NCBI GenBank assembly: GCA_028289645.1
Contig: JANQOK010000007.1
Location: forward strand, 62,001-126,000
Origin: Anderseniella sp.
Lineage (GTDB): Bacteria; Pseudomonadota; Alphaproteobacteria; Rhizobiales; Aestuariivirgaceae
DNA length: 64,000 nucleotides
Direction: 5' to 3'
The notes under the pieces are model-generated. The model did not search any database. It was not told the origin of the DNA and saw nothing but the letters and a program-made list of their open reading frames with translations. Numbering within the stretch: the stretch's first letter is position 1; the number at the start of each line of letters is the position of its first letter. A program made the position numbers and the translations under genes. Below, piece by piece: positions 33,230-41,163 of this stretch.

Positions 33230-34097
33230 AGGCGAGCTCGCCCGGTGCTATGCCGAAGTGTTCGATCAGGCGCTGGACGGAGACATCGTTCTGCCGACCC
33301 CAGATATTGCCCACAGACAGCTTGCTGCCATTCCAGAACGGAATGGATGGGTGCACGACCGCCGCCGGACCAACCTGAACAGCTGCGGTGCCGGTTCGCA
33401 CGGCCATGGTTTTCAGCCACAGGTCATCGGCTGTGGGGCACAGGGCCTGAAACAGCGACGTATCGAGAACCTCCGAGGTGAAGCAGCCAGGCGGATAGAG
33501 CACACCTCCGACACCGAGAGGCAGGATGGAGAAAGATGGTGTGTTGTGGGTCGTCAGCGGCCATTCGCGGTAGGGCTTCAATTGGTCATTGCCGGTGAGG
33601 GTGATTTCCCGAGAGCGCCAGCAGACGATCTTGCCGGGGTGTTTTCGGTGCCCGTCGATCAATCCGCCGAGCCAGTTGGACGGATACAGCTTGTCGTCAT
33701 CGCAGGTGACGATCACGTGGTCCGGAAACTCCTTGAGAGCATGGACGAATTTGTTGAAAGAGCCGAGATTTTCAGATGTGTATCTGATCTCCAGGCCATG
33801 CTGCACGAGCCTCTGCAATGCGGTGGAAATGCGCACTTCCGCACATTCTTCCTGTGTCAGGTACAGCACTAGCCGGTCCGGCTTCCGGGTCTGCCCAAGC
33901 AGAGATTTTATGCAGTTGTGCAGGCGTGAGAAGCGATCGGGAAACGACGTCAGGCTGACCACAACCTTGTGGTCTGAAACATCGTGCCGTGACGCCGTGC
34001 CGTACCGTGCGAACTGCCATTGTGTCCGGCACAGCGCCGGCAGATACAACAACCACTCACTCGTGTCGGATTTGATCGCTCGGAGTTTGGGACGCAC
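33201..34097 (-). CDS. Glycosyltransferase, GT-A/GT2-like
   Basis: 298 residues from the GTG at 34097, which lies two bases after the stop of the preceding gene; the open frame extends further upstream, but only inside that gene. The segment VVVSLTSFPDRFSRLHNCIK then SLLGQTRKPDRLVLYL is GT2-like, and the metal-binding DDD is in VIVTCDDDKLYPSNWLGGL. The C-terminal region ADDLWLKTMAVRTGTAAVQV resembles the acceptor domain of bacterial polysaccharide transferases. The donor and acceptor are unknown. It is the second gene of the four-transferase run. Confidence 0.78.
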   Translation of the reverse strand: MRPKLRAIKSDTSEWLLYLPALCRTQWQFARYGTASRHDVSDHKVVVSLTSFPDRFSRLHNCIKSLLGQTRKPDRLVLYLTQEECAEVRISTALQRLVQHGLEIRYTSENLGSFNKFVHALKEFPDHVIVTCDDDKLYPSNWLGGLIDGHRKHPGKIVCWRSREITLTGNDQLKPYREWPLTTHNTPSFSILPLGVGGVLYPPGCFTSEVLDTSLFQALCPTADDLWLKTMAVRTGTAAVQVGPAAVVHPSIPFWNGSKLSVGNIWGRQNDVSVQRLIEHFGIAPGELAYGPSHASQT

Positions 34098-34099
34098 GC

Positions 34100-34828
34100 T
34101 TAGATGTTCGCTTGATTGGCGCTGACGGCATTGCGGTGTTGCGGGCCGGGCATGAGATCGATCAGATGCTGCACATCCCGGGCCGGCAAGCCACCCTTGA
34201 CATGGACAAACTTCGCGCCTCGCCTGCCGGCGGCCTCGACCCCGTCTCTCGAATAGACTCGCTGTATTTGATGTCCGAACAACCCGAGCCTGGCCAGGTT
34301 CTGGAAGTACAGGCCCTCCCACAACACCCGCTGGTTGCGGGGGTGCCGATTGGCCAGGTCTGAAAGGCTGCTTTTGGCAAGCTGCAGCCAGTCATCGAAG
34401 AAGCGCCTGGCAAACTTGCCGTTCCTGATTGCAATGAATCCGGCATTGGGCAGGTTGGTCGTACGGTACCGAAGCGCGGCGGTTATGTTTGTGGGGAGGA
34501 GCCAGTTGCCCACCCTTCTGCAGTCGCGGGAAAACACGATTTCCTTCGAGGCATGCGGCGCCAGCATTTCCAGCAGGCAACTTTGTTCATTGCAGGCATA
34601 GGTGTCCGCATCAACCAGCACCACCATGTCGGAAGTCGAAGATGCCAGGTGCCGCCTGACCATCTCGATCTTGCTCCAGTTCACATGCATGTCGGGAAGC
34701 AGAGTCTCGGTGTAGGCATGAAACTCATGGCCGCGGGCAAGGCAATATCTCTTCCATAGCCGCTTGGAAGAAAGGGCATAGTGGTTCAGCTCCGCTGTTG
34801 CGAGCATTATCACTTCCAACGATGTCAT
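34100..34828 (-). CDS. Putative glycosyltransferase resembling GT34 (GMA12/MNN10-type)
   Basis: 242 residues, GT-A fold. It contains LSSKRLWKRYCLARGHEFHA, W-SKIEMVRRHLAS, and a DxD motif in MVVLVDADTYACNEQSCLLE, followed by PNAGFIAIRNGKFARRFFDDW. This order (Y-A..HGY-like, W-x-K, D-A-D, N-x-G-x-x-x-I) is that of the GT34 galactosyltransferases, better known from fungi and plants. It is the first gene of the four-transferase cluster, which together lacks a flippase, polymerase or chain-length regulator. Confidence 0.65.
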   Translation of the reverse strand: MTSLEVIMLATAELNHYALSSKRLWKRYCLARGHEFHAYTETLLPDMHVNWSKIEMVRRHLASSTSDMVVLVDADTYACNEQSCLLEMLAPHASKEIVFSRDCRRVGNWLLPTNITAALRYRTTNLPNAGFIAIRNGKFARRFFDDWLQLAKSSLSDLANRHPRNQRVLWEGLYFQNLARLGLFGHQIQRVYSRDGVEAAGRRGAKFVHVKGGLPARDVQHLIDLMPGPQHRNAVSANQANI

Positions 34829-35133
34829 TTGCTATGATGGCCGCTGTCGATCGTTATCCTGGCAAACTATAGCAGTAATTCGCCTGGCGCATAGTCGCAT
34901 TCATTCACATACAAACAGTAGAAACAAGGCCTCGAGCCGACCGAATCGGCTCAGGTTTTCATGCTGAAATGGCAGCCGGTGTTCTGTCAACCATCCCTGG
35001 CCGCGCGCACGGGCATTGCCACCGGCACGACAAAAGGCGAGATTGTAGGCGCGCAAGCGCCGAAGGTTGAGATAACATATAGTGACGGCACTGGGATGCG
35101 GGCTGCCTGGCAGCCCGCAGTGAGGTGAGGAAG
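34829..35133. other. Intergenic region with two hairpins upstream of a small gene
   Basis: About 300 bases between divergent genes. It contains GAGCCGA-CCGAA-TCGGCTC (34934-34952) and a perfect 9-bp stem GCGGGCTGC-CTG-GCAGCCCGC (35098-35118). The second ends five bases before the Shine-Dalgarno sequence of the small gene at 35134 and could control its translation. No other feature is apparent. Confidence 0.45.
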
Positions 35134-35406
35134 ATGGCCGCCAAATGGATAATCAGGAAGTATGAAAGCAATGCCCTGGAGTGGGAAAAGGTGCTGCCGG
35201 GCAACATGTCAAACAAACGGGTTGAAGCCATCCTGCAGCGGCTGGTCTGTCAGCATCTGAGTACCGACGAAATACTGTCTTCTTCGCTGAATACGGAAAC
35301 GCCGGGACGCACCGACCATCTCGACCGCGTTGGCAGCGGCACACTGTTCATATACGGGCGCAATCCCTATTACACCGCCGAACACCGGCAGGCCGCGTCG
35401 ATCTGA
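35134..35406 (+). CDS. Small hypothetical protein (90 residues)
   Basis: Not recognised. It begins MAAKWIIRKYESNALEWEKV and is predicted to be soluble, with a helical first half and a Gly/Tyr-containing second half (GSGTLFIYGRNPYYTAEHRQ). The ATG has a strong site (AGGTGAGG) four to eleven bases upstream, which supports expression. A stable hairpin precedes the ribosome-binding site. It stands alone between the glycosyltransferases and the BLUF gene. Confidence 0.6.
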   Translation: MAAKWIIRKYESNALEWEKVLPGNMSNKRVEAILQRLVCQHLSTDEILSSSLNTETPGRTDHLDRVGSGTLFIYGRNPYYTAEHRQAASI

Positions 35407-35502
35407 ATTTGGAACCGGAGAAGTGGCGTGGGTATGAACAGTCGTATGGCGGGAGACCGCCCCGCTGCGGATGCTCGTGAAGTCGCAGCCAGCCGGATCA
35501 TC

Positions 35503-35949
35503 TCAGTCGTCGGCAAATTCGTCTGAATAAAACGACATCATGATCTCCAGGGCATCGGACAACTCGCCGTGCTCGGCGCGCGCCCAGAATTCCGGTGAGC
35601 CCAAATCGGAATAGCCCTCGAACTTCTCAAGATCGGATGCGTCGGCGTTGCGGAAGCCCATCGACCAGTCGGGGAAGTTGCGGCCGGAGATTTCGCCCTG
35701 CTCAAGCACTATCTTTGTGTGATGGCGGCTATCGGCTTCGATCCTGGCAAAGGCTGCCAGCACCTTGTCTTCCGGCCCTTCCAGCAACTGCATGAAGTTT
35801 GCGCGGTTTTCCGACGGCGTGAATTTGTAGATCAACAGGCCGGTGATGCTGTCTTTGGTGTTGTAATCACGGCTTTTTTTCAGGATGGCGGCAAGCTCTT
35901 CGTCGTTCATTGGCCGGGCGGCCTGGCTGACATAGATCAGATGGTACAT
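35503..35949 (-). CDS. BLUF-domain blue-light sensor
   Basis: 148 residues, essentially a single BLUF domain with a short C-terminal extension. BLUF proteins bind FAD and signal through a Tyr-Gln hydrogen-bond switch. The key residues are present: Y6 in HLIYVSQA, N30 in DYNTKDSITGLLIY, Q54 in NFMQLLEG, and W95/M97 in DWSMGF. About six residues (FTPSEN) are inserted between the third strand and the Gln compared with the usual spacing. There is no fused output domain, so it probably acts through a partner; no obvious partner gene is adjacent. Confidence 0.9.
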   Translation of the reverse strand: MYHLIYVSQAARPMNDEELAAILKKSRDYNTKDSITGLLIYKFTPSENRANFMQLLEGPEDKVLAAFARIEADSRHHTKIVLEQGEISGRNFPDWSMGFRNADASDLEKFEGYSDLGSPEFWARAEHGELSDALEIMMSFYSDEFADD

Positions 35950-36136
35950 GCGTCTTGTCGCTTTCTGCAGTGTTCATCAGGTGCCGGGCTGCAGCCGGCG
36001 CGGTTCAATCAGAAACAGGCTTATACGCATCTAAACAGCCCGCACAAGTGCTCTGTAACGGGACGGCGTGCGCTGCGGATCAGTCTACATGAAGCGTCAG
36101 CTGGAGAACTGGCGTTCATAACATAATTTCATATTA

Positions 36137-36151
36137 TCAAATTTAATTTGA
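36137..36151. promoter_or_regulatory. AT-rich palindrome upstream of the IclR gene, candidate operator
   Basis: TCAAATTTAATTTGA is a perfect 7-1-7 palindrome in an otherwise GC-rich region. A partial second copy of its core (AAATTTAATT) follows at 36159-36168. It lies 82 bases before the start of the IclR-type regulator that leads the catabolic cluster, a usual place for autoregulatory sites of that family. Confidence 0.45.
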
Positions 36152-36233
36152 AATTACGAAATTTAATTGACTCTGACAGCGCGCTTGCAGTCTTATTGTG
36201 CAGTTTCTTCGACAAGGTGAATTGGATTGACGA

Positions 36234-37094
36234 ATGGCAAACAGCGCGAAAGCGGCAGTCGAATCCCAGTCCGTCAAGGTGGGCGGCCCTGATGCCGTTG
36301 AGCTGGGCAAAATGCCCCGCACCATCCAGTCGGTTGAGCGCGCGCTGGACATTCTTGAAATTCTGGCCGACGCAAACGGCGAGCTGGCGCTGAACGAGCT
36401 TGCTGCAGGTGCCCAGCTCAATGCCTCCACGTGCCATCACCTGCTGGCCACCCTGGTAAAGCGCGGCTATGCCGGCCAAACGTCGCGCACCCGCAGCTAC
36501 TTCCTCGGCCCGCGCATCACCGACCTGTCGGACAGCCGGCTGAAACAGTTCAACCTGTCCGAAATTGCCGCCCCGGAACTCAGGCGCCTGAATGAGGCGA
36601 CGCTTGAAAGCGTGCATCTGGCGGTTTTGCAGGGCACGTCGCTGGTGACGCTTGCCAAGCTCGATTCCAAGCTGCCGATCCGGGTCGGGTCCGACGACGG
36701 CATGAAGGCGGATGCGGCGCACGCCACCGCCACCGGCAAGGCCATCCTGGCCTGGTTGCCGGAACCGGAGATCGCCCGGGTGATCGCCCATGGCGGACTG
36801 AAGCACTACACCGACAAGACAATTTCGACGATATCCGAACTGATGGAAGATTTGCGGCTGGTGCGCCGCAATGGCTATTCGCTCGACAATGAAGAATTCC
36901 AATCCGGTGTCGTGTGTGTCGGTGCCGCCATCCGCGATCACGCCGGTGCGGTAATCGGCTCGGTCAGCGGATCGATGCCGCGCATGCGCGCTGACGGGGA
37001 CCACATGGCCAAGGTCAAGCGCAGCGTGCAGGACTGCGCGGCGCGCATCTCGTCGCGGTTCGGCAGCCCGGAACCGGAACAAACCCACACCTGA
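36234..37094 (+). CDS. IclR family transcriptional regulator
   Basis: 286 residues. The N-terminal winged HTH is at about 27-95 (RTIQSVERALDILEILADAN, LNELAAGAQLNASTCHHLLA), followed by the IclR effector-binding domain with DAAHATATGKAILAWLPEPE and RRNGYSLDNEEFQSGVVCVG. IclR regulators bind small metabolites and usually repress, sometimes activate, the adjacent catabolic operon. An in-frame ATG at 36312 would give a more standard length. It is co-directional with the downstream enzymes, with a 62-base gap. Confidence 0.93.
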   Translation: MANSAKAAVESQSVKVGGPDAVELGKMPRTIQSVERALDILEILADANGELALNELAAGAQLNASTCHHLLATLVKRGYAGQTSRTRSYFLGPRITDLSDSRLKQFNLSEIAAPELRRLNEATLESVHLAVLQGTSLVTLAKLDSKLPIRVGSDDGMKADAAHATATGKAILAWLPEPEIARVIAHGGLKHYTDKTISTISELMEDLRLVRRNGYSLDNEEFQSGVVCVGAAIRDHAGAVIGSVSGSMPRMRADGDHMAKVKRSVQDCAARISSRFGSPEPEQTHT

Positions 37095-37156
37095 AACCTG
37101 AAACTGACAAGCGCTGCGAAAGCGCCGCAAGAAAAACTCTATGAGGAGACGCAACA

Positions 37157-38320
37157 ATGGCAATGCCCGATAATGTGAAAACCAGCACGGACTATCCGAT
37201 TCCGGAAACCATGAAAGCGTGGGTGTTGGGCGACCCCGGCGACATCAGCCTGCAGGACAAACCGGTTCCGGCTCCGGCAAAAGCAGAGGTGCTGGTGCGC
37301 ATTGATGCGGTCGCGATTTGTGCAACCGATCTGGAGATTATTCACCATGGGCCGCCGGCACAGATCAACGGCGAACTGCCGTTCAACCAGAATTTCACAC
37401 CGGGCCATGAATATATGGGCACCGTTGTGGCACTGGGCCCCGGCGTCGATGAATACTCTATCGGCGAGCGGGTCACGGTCGAAATCCACGCTGGATGCGG
37501 CCAGTGCAAGCGCTGCCGCGAGGGCATGTACACTTCGTGCCACAACTACGGCAAGAACTATGGCGATGTGGACAAGGGTCACCGGGCCAACGGCTTCACC
37601 ACTGACGGGGGCTTCTGCGAATACCAGGTCAATAATATCAACACGCTGGTGCACGTCGACGACAACATGTCTGATGAAGAGGCAACTCTGGTGGTCACCG
37701 CCGGTACCGCCATGTATGGGCTGACTGAACTGGGCGGGCTGGTGGCCGGTGAAAGCGTGGTTGTCACCGGTCCCGGCCCCATCGGCCTGATGGGTGTGGC
37801 CGTGGCAAAGGCCATGGGTGCGCAACCGGTCATCCTGACGGGGACCCGCGACAACCGGCTTGAGATCGGCAAGCAGCTTGGTGCTGACCATGTCATCAAC
37901 GTGCGCAAAGAAGACCCGGTTGAGGCGGTTCACAAGATCATGGGCGGCAGGGGCGTGGATTATGTGGTGGAGTGTTCGGCTGCGCCCAACGGCATCAATG
38001 AAGCCGCGCAGATGGTCAACCGGGGCGGCCGCATCTGCCTGGCGGCGTTCCCGCATGAATCACCGGCAGTGGATGTCGCCCACCTGGTGCGCAACAACAT
38101 CTACATCTACAGCATCCGCGGCGAAGGAAAGAGCGCCACCCATCGCGCTGAAGCCTTCATGCGCCAGAAACGCTTCGACGCAACCCTGATCCATACCCAC
38201 ACGTTTGACATGGGCGATCTGCCGGAAGCGCTGCGCTATGCCAAGGACCGGGTGGAGGATGCCATCAAGGTGGTCGTGAAAAACGACCATGCGCAGAGCC
38301 AGCGTGCAGCGGCAGAGTAA
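37157..38320 (+). CDS. Zinc-dependent alcohol/polyol dehydrogenase (MDR family)
   Basis: 387 residues, NAD(P)-dependent. The catalytic-zinc region ICATDLEIIHHG and GHEYMGTVV are present, as are the structural-zinc cysteines in CGQCKRCREGMYTSC, and the Rossmann motif VVVTGPGPIGLMGVAVAKAM. The closest subfamily is that of L-threonine/sorbitol-type dehydrogenases. Start ATG at 37157 with a GAGGAGA site. As the first enzyme gene after the regulator it may oxidise an alcohol or polyol substrate of the cluster. The real substrate is not deducible. Confidence 0.88.
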   Translation: MAMPDNVKTSTDYPIPETMKAWVLGDPGDISLQDKPVPAPAKAEVLVRIDAVAICATDLEIIHHGPPAQINGELPFNQNFTPGHEYMGTVVALGPGVDEYSIGERVTVEIHAGCGQCKRCREGMYTSCHNYGKNYGDVDKGHRANGFTTDGGFCEYQVNNINTLVHVDDNMSDEEATLVVTAGTAMYGLTELGGLVAGESVVVTGPGPIGLMGVAVAKAMGAQPVILTGTRDNRLEIGKQLGADHVINVRKEDPVEAVHKIMGGRGVDYVVECSAAPNGINEAAQMVNRGGRICLAAFPHESPAVDVAHLVRNNIYIYSIRGEGKSATHRAEAFMRQKRFDATLIHTHTFDMGDLPEALRYAKDRVEDAIKVVVKNDHAQSQRAAAE

Positions 38321-38354
38321 CACCTTCTGCACTGCGTAACAGCGGAGATGTCCG

Positions 38355-39272
38355 ATGCTGACATGTGACCACTACCATATGCCGACCAGCTTGGCCGATG
38401 CGCTTGCCATGTGGCACGAAGCGCCTGATGGCGCCAGGCTGGTGGCGGGTGCCACGGACATTCTGCCCTGGGCCCGCGAGGGCCGGGCAGGTGATGTGCA
38501 CCTGCCGGCCATGATTGACCTCAGCCGGGTGCCGGAACTGGACGGCTATGCCATCGAGAATGGCCGGATAAGGCTGGGGGCAAACATCGTCTACCAGCAG
38601 TTCCTCACCGACCAGACCCTGCGCACACTGCTGCCGTGCATGCCGTATTGCTCGATCTGGTTCGCTGACGACCAGATTCGTGAACAGGCCACCCTGGCAG
38701 GTAACATCGTCAATGCCTCGCCGGCGGCAGACGGTACACCGCCGATCCTGGCCATGAACGGGGAGATTGAAATCGCCCGCCTGGAAGCAGGCGACATCGT
38801 TCACCGGACGGTTGCCGTAGGAGAGTTCGTCAAGGGACCCGGTGCAACCGACCTGCAGCCGGGGGAAATTGTCACCGCGGTGACCTGCGACACGCTGGAA
38901 GGGTACGGCGGCTCGTTCCAGAAGGTCGGCCAGCGCCGGTCGCTGGTGATCTCTTCGGTGTGTGCGGTGGCCTGCGTCAAGCTGAACGAAGCCGACGCTA
39001 CGGTCGCCGACATACGCCTTGCGCTCGGTGGCATCAGCCCTGTGCCGCTGCGCCTGAGCAAGCTTGAACAGATGCTCACCGGCAAGCGGTTGACCCGCGA
39101 GATGATCAAGGAAGCCGCCCGGCTGCCGGCTGATCTGGTGGCCTCACGCACCCGCCGAGAATACCGGCGCGTGGTGGTTCGCGGTTTTGTAGAGGCAGCC
39201 ATCGAGGATGCACTGGCAGACTGCGGCGCGGCCCTGCCAAACGCCAAAACCAGGGAGACAGAACATGTCTGA
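38355..39272 (+). CDS. Molybdenum hydroxylase, FAD-binding (medium) subunit
   Basis: 305 residues of the CoxM/XdhB type: LVAGATDILPWAREGRAG (the FAD-binding AGGTD-like motif), QATLAGNIVNASPAADGTPP and FQKVGQRRSLVIS are characteristic. This subunit passes electrons from the [2Fe-2S] centres to NAD or another acceptor. Its last eight bases overlap the start of the next gene, so the two are probably coupled. Together with the next two ORFs it forms an aldehyde/xanthine dehydrogenase-type enzyme. Confidence 0.92.
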   Translation: MLTCDHYHMPTSLADALAMWHEAPDGARLVAGATDILPWAREGRAGDVHLPAMIDLSRVPELDGYAIENGRIRLGANIVYQQFLTDQTLRTLLPCMPYCSIWFADDQIREQATLAGNIVNASPAADGTPPILAMNGEIEIARLEAGDIVHRTVAVGEFVKGPGATDLQPGEIVTAVTCDTLEGYGGSFQKVGQRRSLVISSVCAVACVKLNEADATVADIRLALGGISPVPLRLSKLEQMLTGKRLTREMIKEAARLPADLVASRTRREYRRVVVRGFVEAAIEDALADCGAALPNAKTRETEHV

Positions 39273-41163
39273 CCAGACCCAATCCGACCTGCAACTGGAA
39301 TTTCAGATCAACGGACGCAGCATGAAGCGACGGGCCCGGCCGCACCAGCGCCTGTTGGACTTCATCCGCGACGACCTTGCCCTGACCGGTGCCAAGGAAG
39401 GCTGTGGCGCCGGTGAGTGCGGTACCTGTTCGGTGTTCGTGGACGGCAAGCTGGTAAAGTCCTGCCTGATGCCGGTGGCCAAGGCCAATGGCACCAAGAT
39501 TGAAACCATCGAAGGCCTGACCGGCTGGGGCGGCGACCTGACACCGGTGCAGAAGGCGTTTCACAAGACCGGCGCGAGCCAGTGCGGGTACTGCATCCCG
39601 GGCATGGTGATGGCGGCAACCTCGGCGCTGCGCGAAAACCCGAAAGCCGACATTGAGGAAATCAAGGAGCGCCTGGGTGGAAACATCTGCCGCTGCACCG
39701 GTTACACCAAGATTTTCGAAGCGGTTGAAATGGCCCGTGACGTCCTGTCCGGCGAGAGCAATGCCGCGGTGCTGGACGCCGACGGTCCCGGAAAATCCTA
39801 TATCGGCAACAATGTCCGGCGACTGGATGCACCAAGCAAGGTGGCCGGACGGCTGCGCTATGCCGGCGACATGGTGATGCCGGGCATGCTGCACATGCAG
39901 GTGCTCAGAAGCCCGCACGCCCATGCGCTGATCAAGTCCATCGACACCAGCGAGGCTGAAAACCTGCCCGGCGTGGCCTGCGTGATCACCGCCGACGACG
40001 TGCCGGGCGAGGACGGCTTCGGTGTGTTCGTGCACGACCAGCCGATCATGGCAAGGGGCCGGGTCCGGTATGTCGGCGAAGCGATCGCCGCGGTCTCGGC
40101 AGACGACGTGCTGACAGCAGCGCGCGCGGTATCCCTGATCAAGGTGGAGTATGAGCCGGTTGCAGCGGTGTTCGACGCAGAAGAAGCGATGCAGAACGGC
40201 GCGCCGGTGGTGCACGACTATGCACCGGACAATATCGTGAAGCATATCCCGATCCGCAAAGGCAACGTGGAACAGGGTTTTGCAGAGGCTGATCTGGTGG
40301 TCGAGCAGACCTATGAAACCCAGCCGGTGGAACACGCCTATCTGGAGCCGGAAGCGGGCATCGCCTATGTCGATCACGACGACGTGGTCACGGTGGTGTC
40401 GCCGAGCCAGAACATCACCCATCACCGCCACATGCTGGCCAAGATCATCGACAAGCCGATCAACAAGGTGCGCTTCATCATGAGCCCTGTCGGTGGCGGG
40501 TTCGGCGGCAAGGAAGACATGATCTATCAGGGCATGCTAGCGCTTTCGGCGATGAAGACCGGGGCGCCGGTCAGACTGGTGTACACACGCGAGGAGTCGA
40601 TCATCTCCACCGCGAAACGCCATCCGGCGCGCATCACCTACAAGATGGGCCTGAAGCAGGACGGTCGCATCACGGCAGTGTCGTTCAGGATGATCTGCGA
40701 CGGCGGAGCATATGGGCTTTCGACCGAAGGGGTCATGCGCAAGGCGGCCATCCTGTCGTGCGGTCCCTACAATGTTCCCAATTTGGAGATCGACGTCTAC
40801 GGCGTTTACACCCACAACACGCCGTCGGGCGCGTTCCGCACGTTCGGTGCGATGCAGTCGCAGTTTGCCACCGAGTCGCACATGGACATCTGTGCGGAGA
40901 AACTGGGTCTGGACCCGTTTGAAATCCGGCGCGTCAACATGATGCGCGACGGCGCCGTCACCCACACACGACAGGAACTCGGGTCGGTCTCGATGGGCCG
41001 GGTGCTGGATGCGGCCGAAAAGGCATCGCGCTGGGAAGCCGGGCCGGCCGGCATGCGCGGGCAGCAGCGCACGGACCTGGGCGGAGATGACACGCGCCCG
41101 CCGTGCACGCTTGGGGCGCGGTTCCGCAAAACCGGCGACGACGATCGCCAGGAGGTGGCATGA
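39265..41163 (+). CDS. Molybdenum hydroxylase, [2Fe-2S] domains fused to N-terminal half of Mo-binding subunit
   Basis: 632 residues. Residues 1-160 form the iron-sulphur part: plant-type cluster C47-GAGEC52-GTC55 with C67, and the second cluster from C107-GYC110 with C142-RC144. From about 180 the molybdopterin subunit begins (RRLDAPSKVAGRLRYAGDM), with RSPHAHALI, MSPVGGGFGGKED and TPSGAFRTFGAMQSQFATES. The frame ends in an unusual Arg/Gly/Asp-rich stretch (DLGGDDTRPPCTLGARFRK) that does not resemble the family. The rest of the Mo subunit follows as a separate ORF, so this is either a natural fission or a frameshifted gene. Confidence 0.85.
   Translation: MSDQTQSDLQLEFQINGRSMKRRARPHQRLLDFIRDDLALTGAKEGCGAGECGTCSVFVDGKLVKSCLMPVAKANGTKIETIEGLTGWGGDLTPVQKAFHKTGASQCGYCIPGMVMAATSALRENPKADIEEIKERLGGNICRCTGYTKIFEAVEMARDVLSGESNAAVLDADGPGKSYIGNNVRRLDAPSKVAGRLRYAGDMVMPGMLHMQVLRSPHAHALIKSIDTSEAENLPGVACVITADDVPGEDGFGVFVHDQPIMARGRVRYVGEAIAAVSADDVLTAARAVSLIKVEYEPVAAVFDAEEAMQNGAPVVHDYAPDNIVKHIPIRKGNVEQGFAEADLVVEQTYETQPVEHAYLEPEAGIAYVDHDDVVTVVSPSQNITHHRHMLAKIIDKPINKVRFIMSPVGGGFGGKEDMIYQGMLALSAMKTGAPVRLVYTREESIISTAKRHPARITYKMGLKQDGRITAVSFRMICDGGAYGLSTEGVMRKAAILSCGPYNVPNLEIDVYGVYTHNTPSGAFRTFGAMQSQFATESHMDICAEKLGLDPFEIRRVNMMRDGAVTHTRQELGSVSMGRVLDAAEKASRWEAGPAGMRGQQRTDLGGDDTRPPCTLGARFRKTGDDDRQEVA

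Noticed and set aside
39106-40431. Long minus-strand open frame (441 codons) opposite the molybdenum hydroxylase genes
   Set aside because: It lies wholly antisense to clear family proteins, is His/Arg-rich as expected of an antisense frame in GC-rich DNA, and matches no domain.
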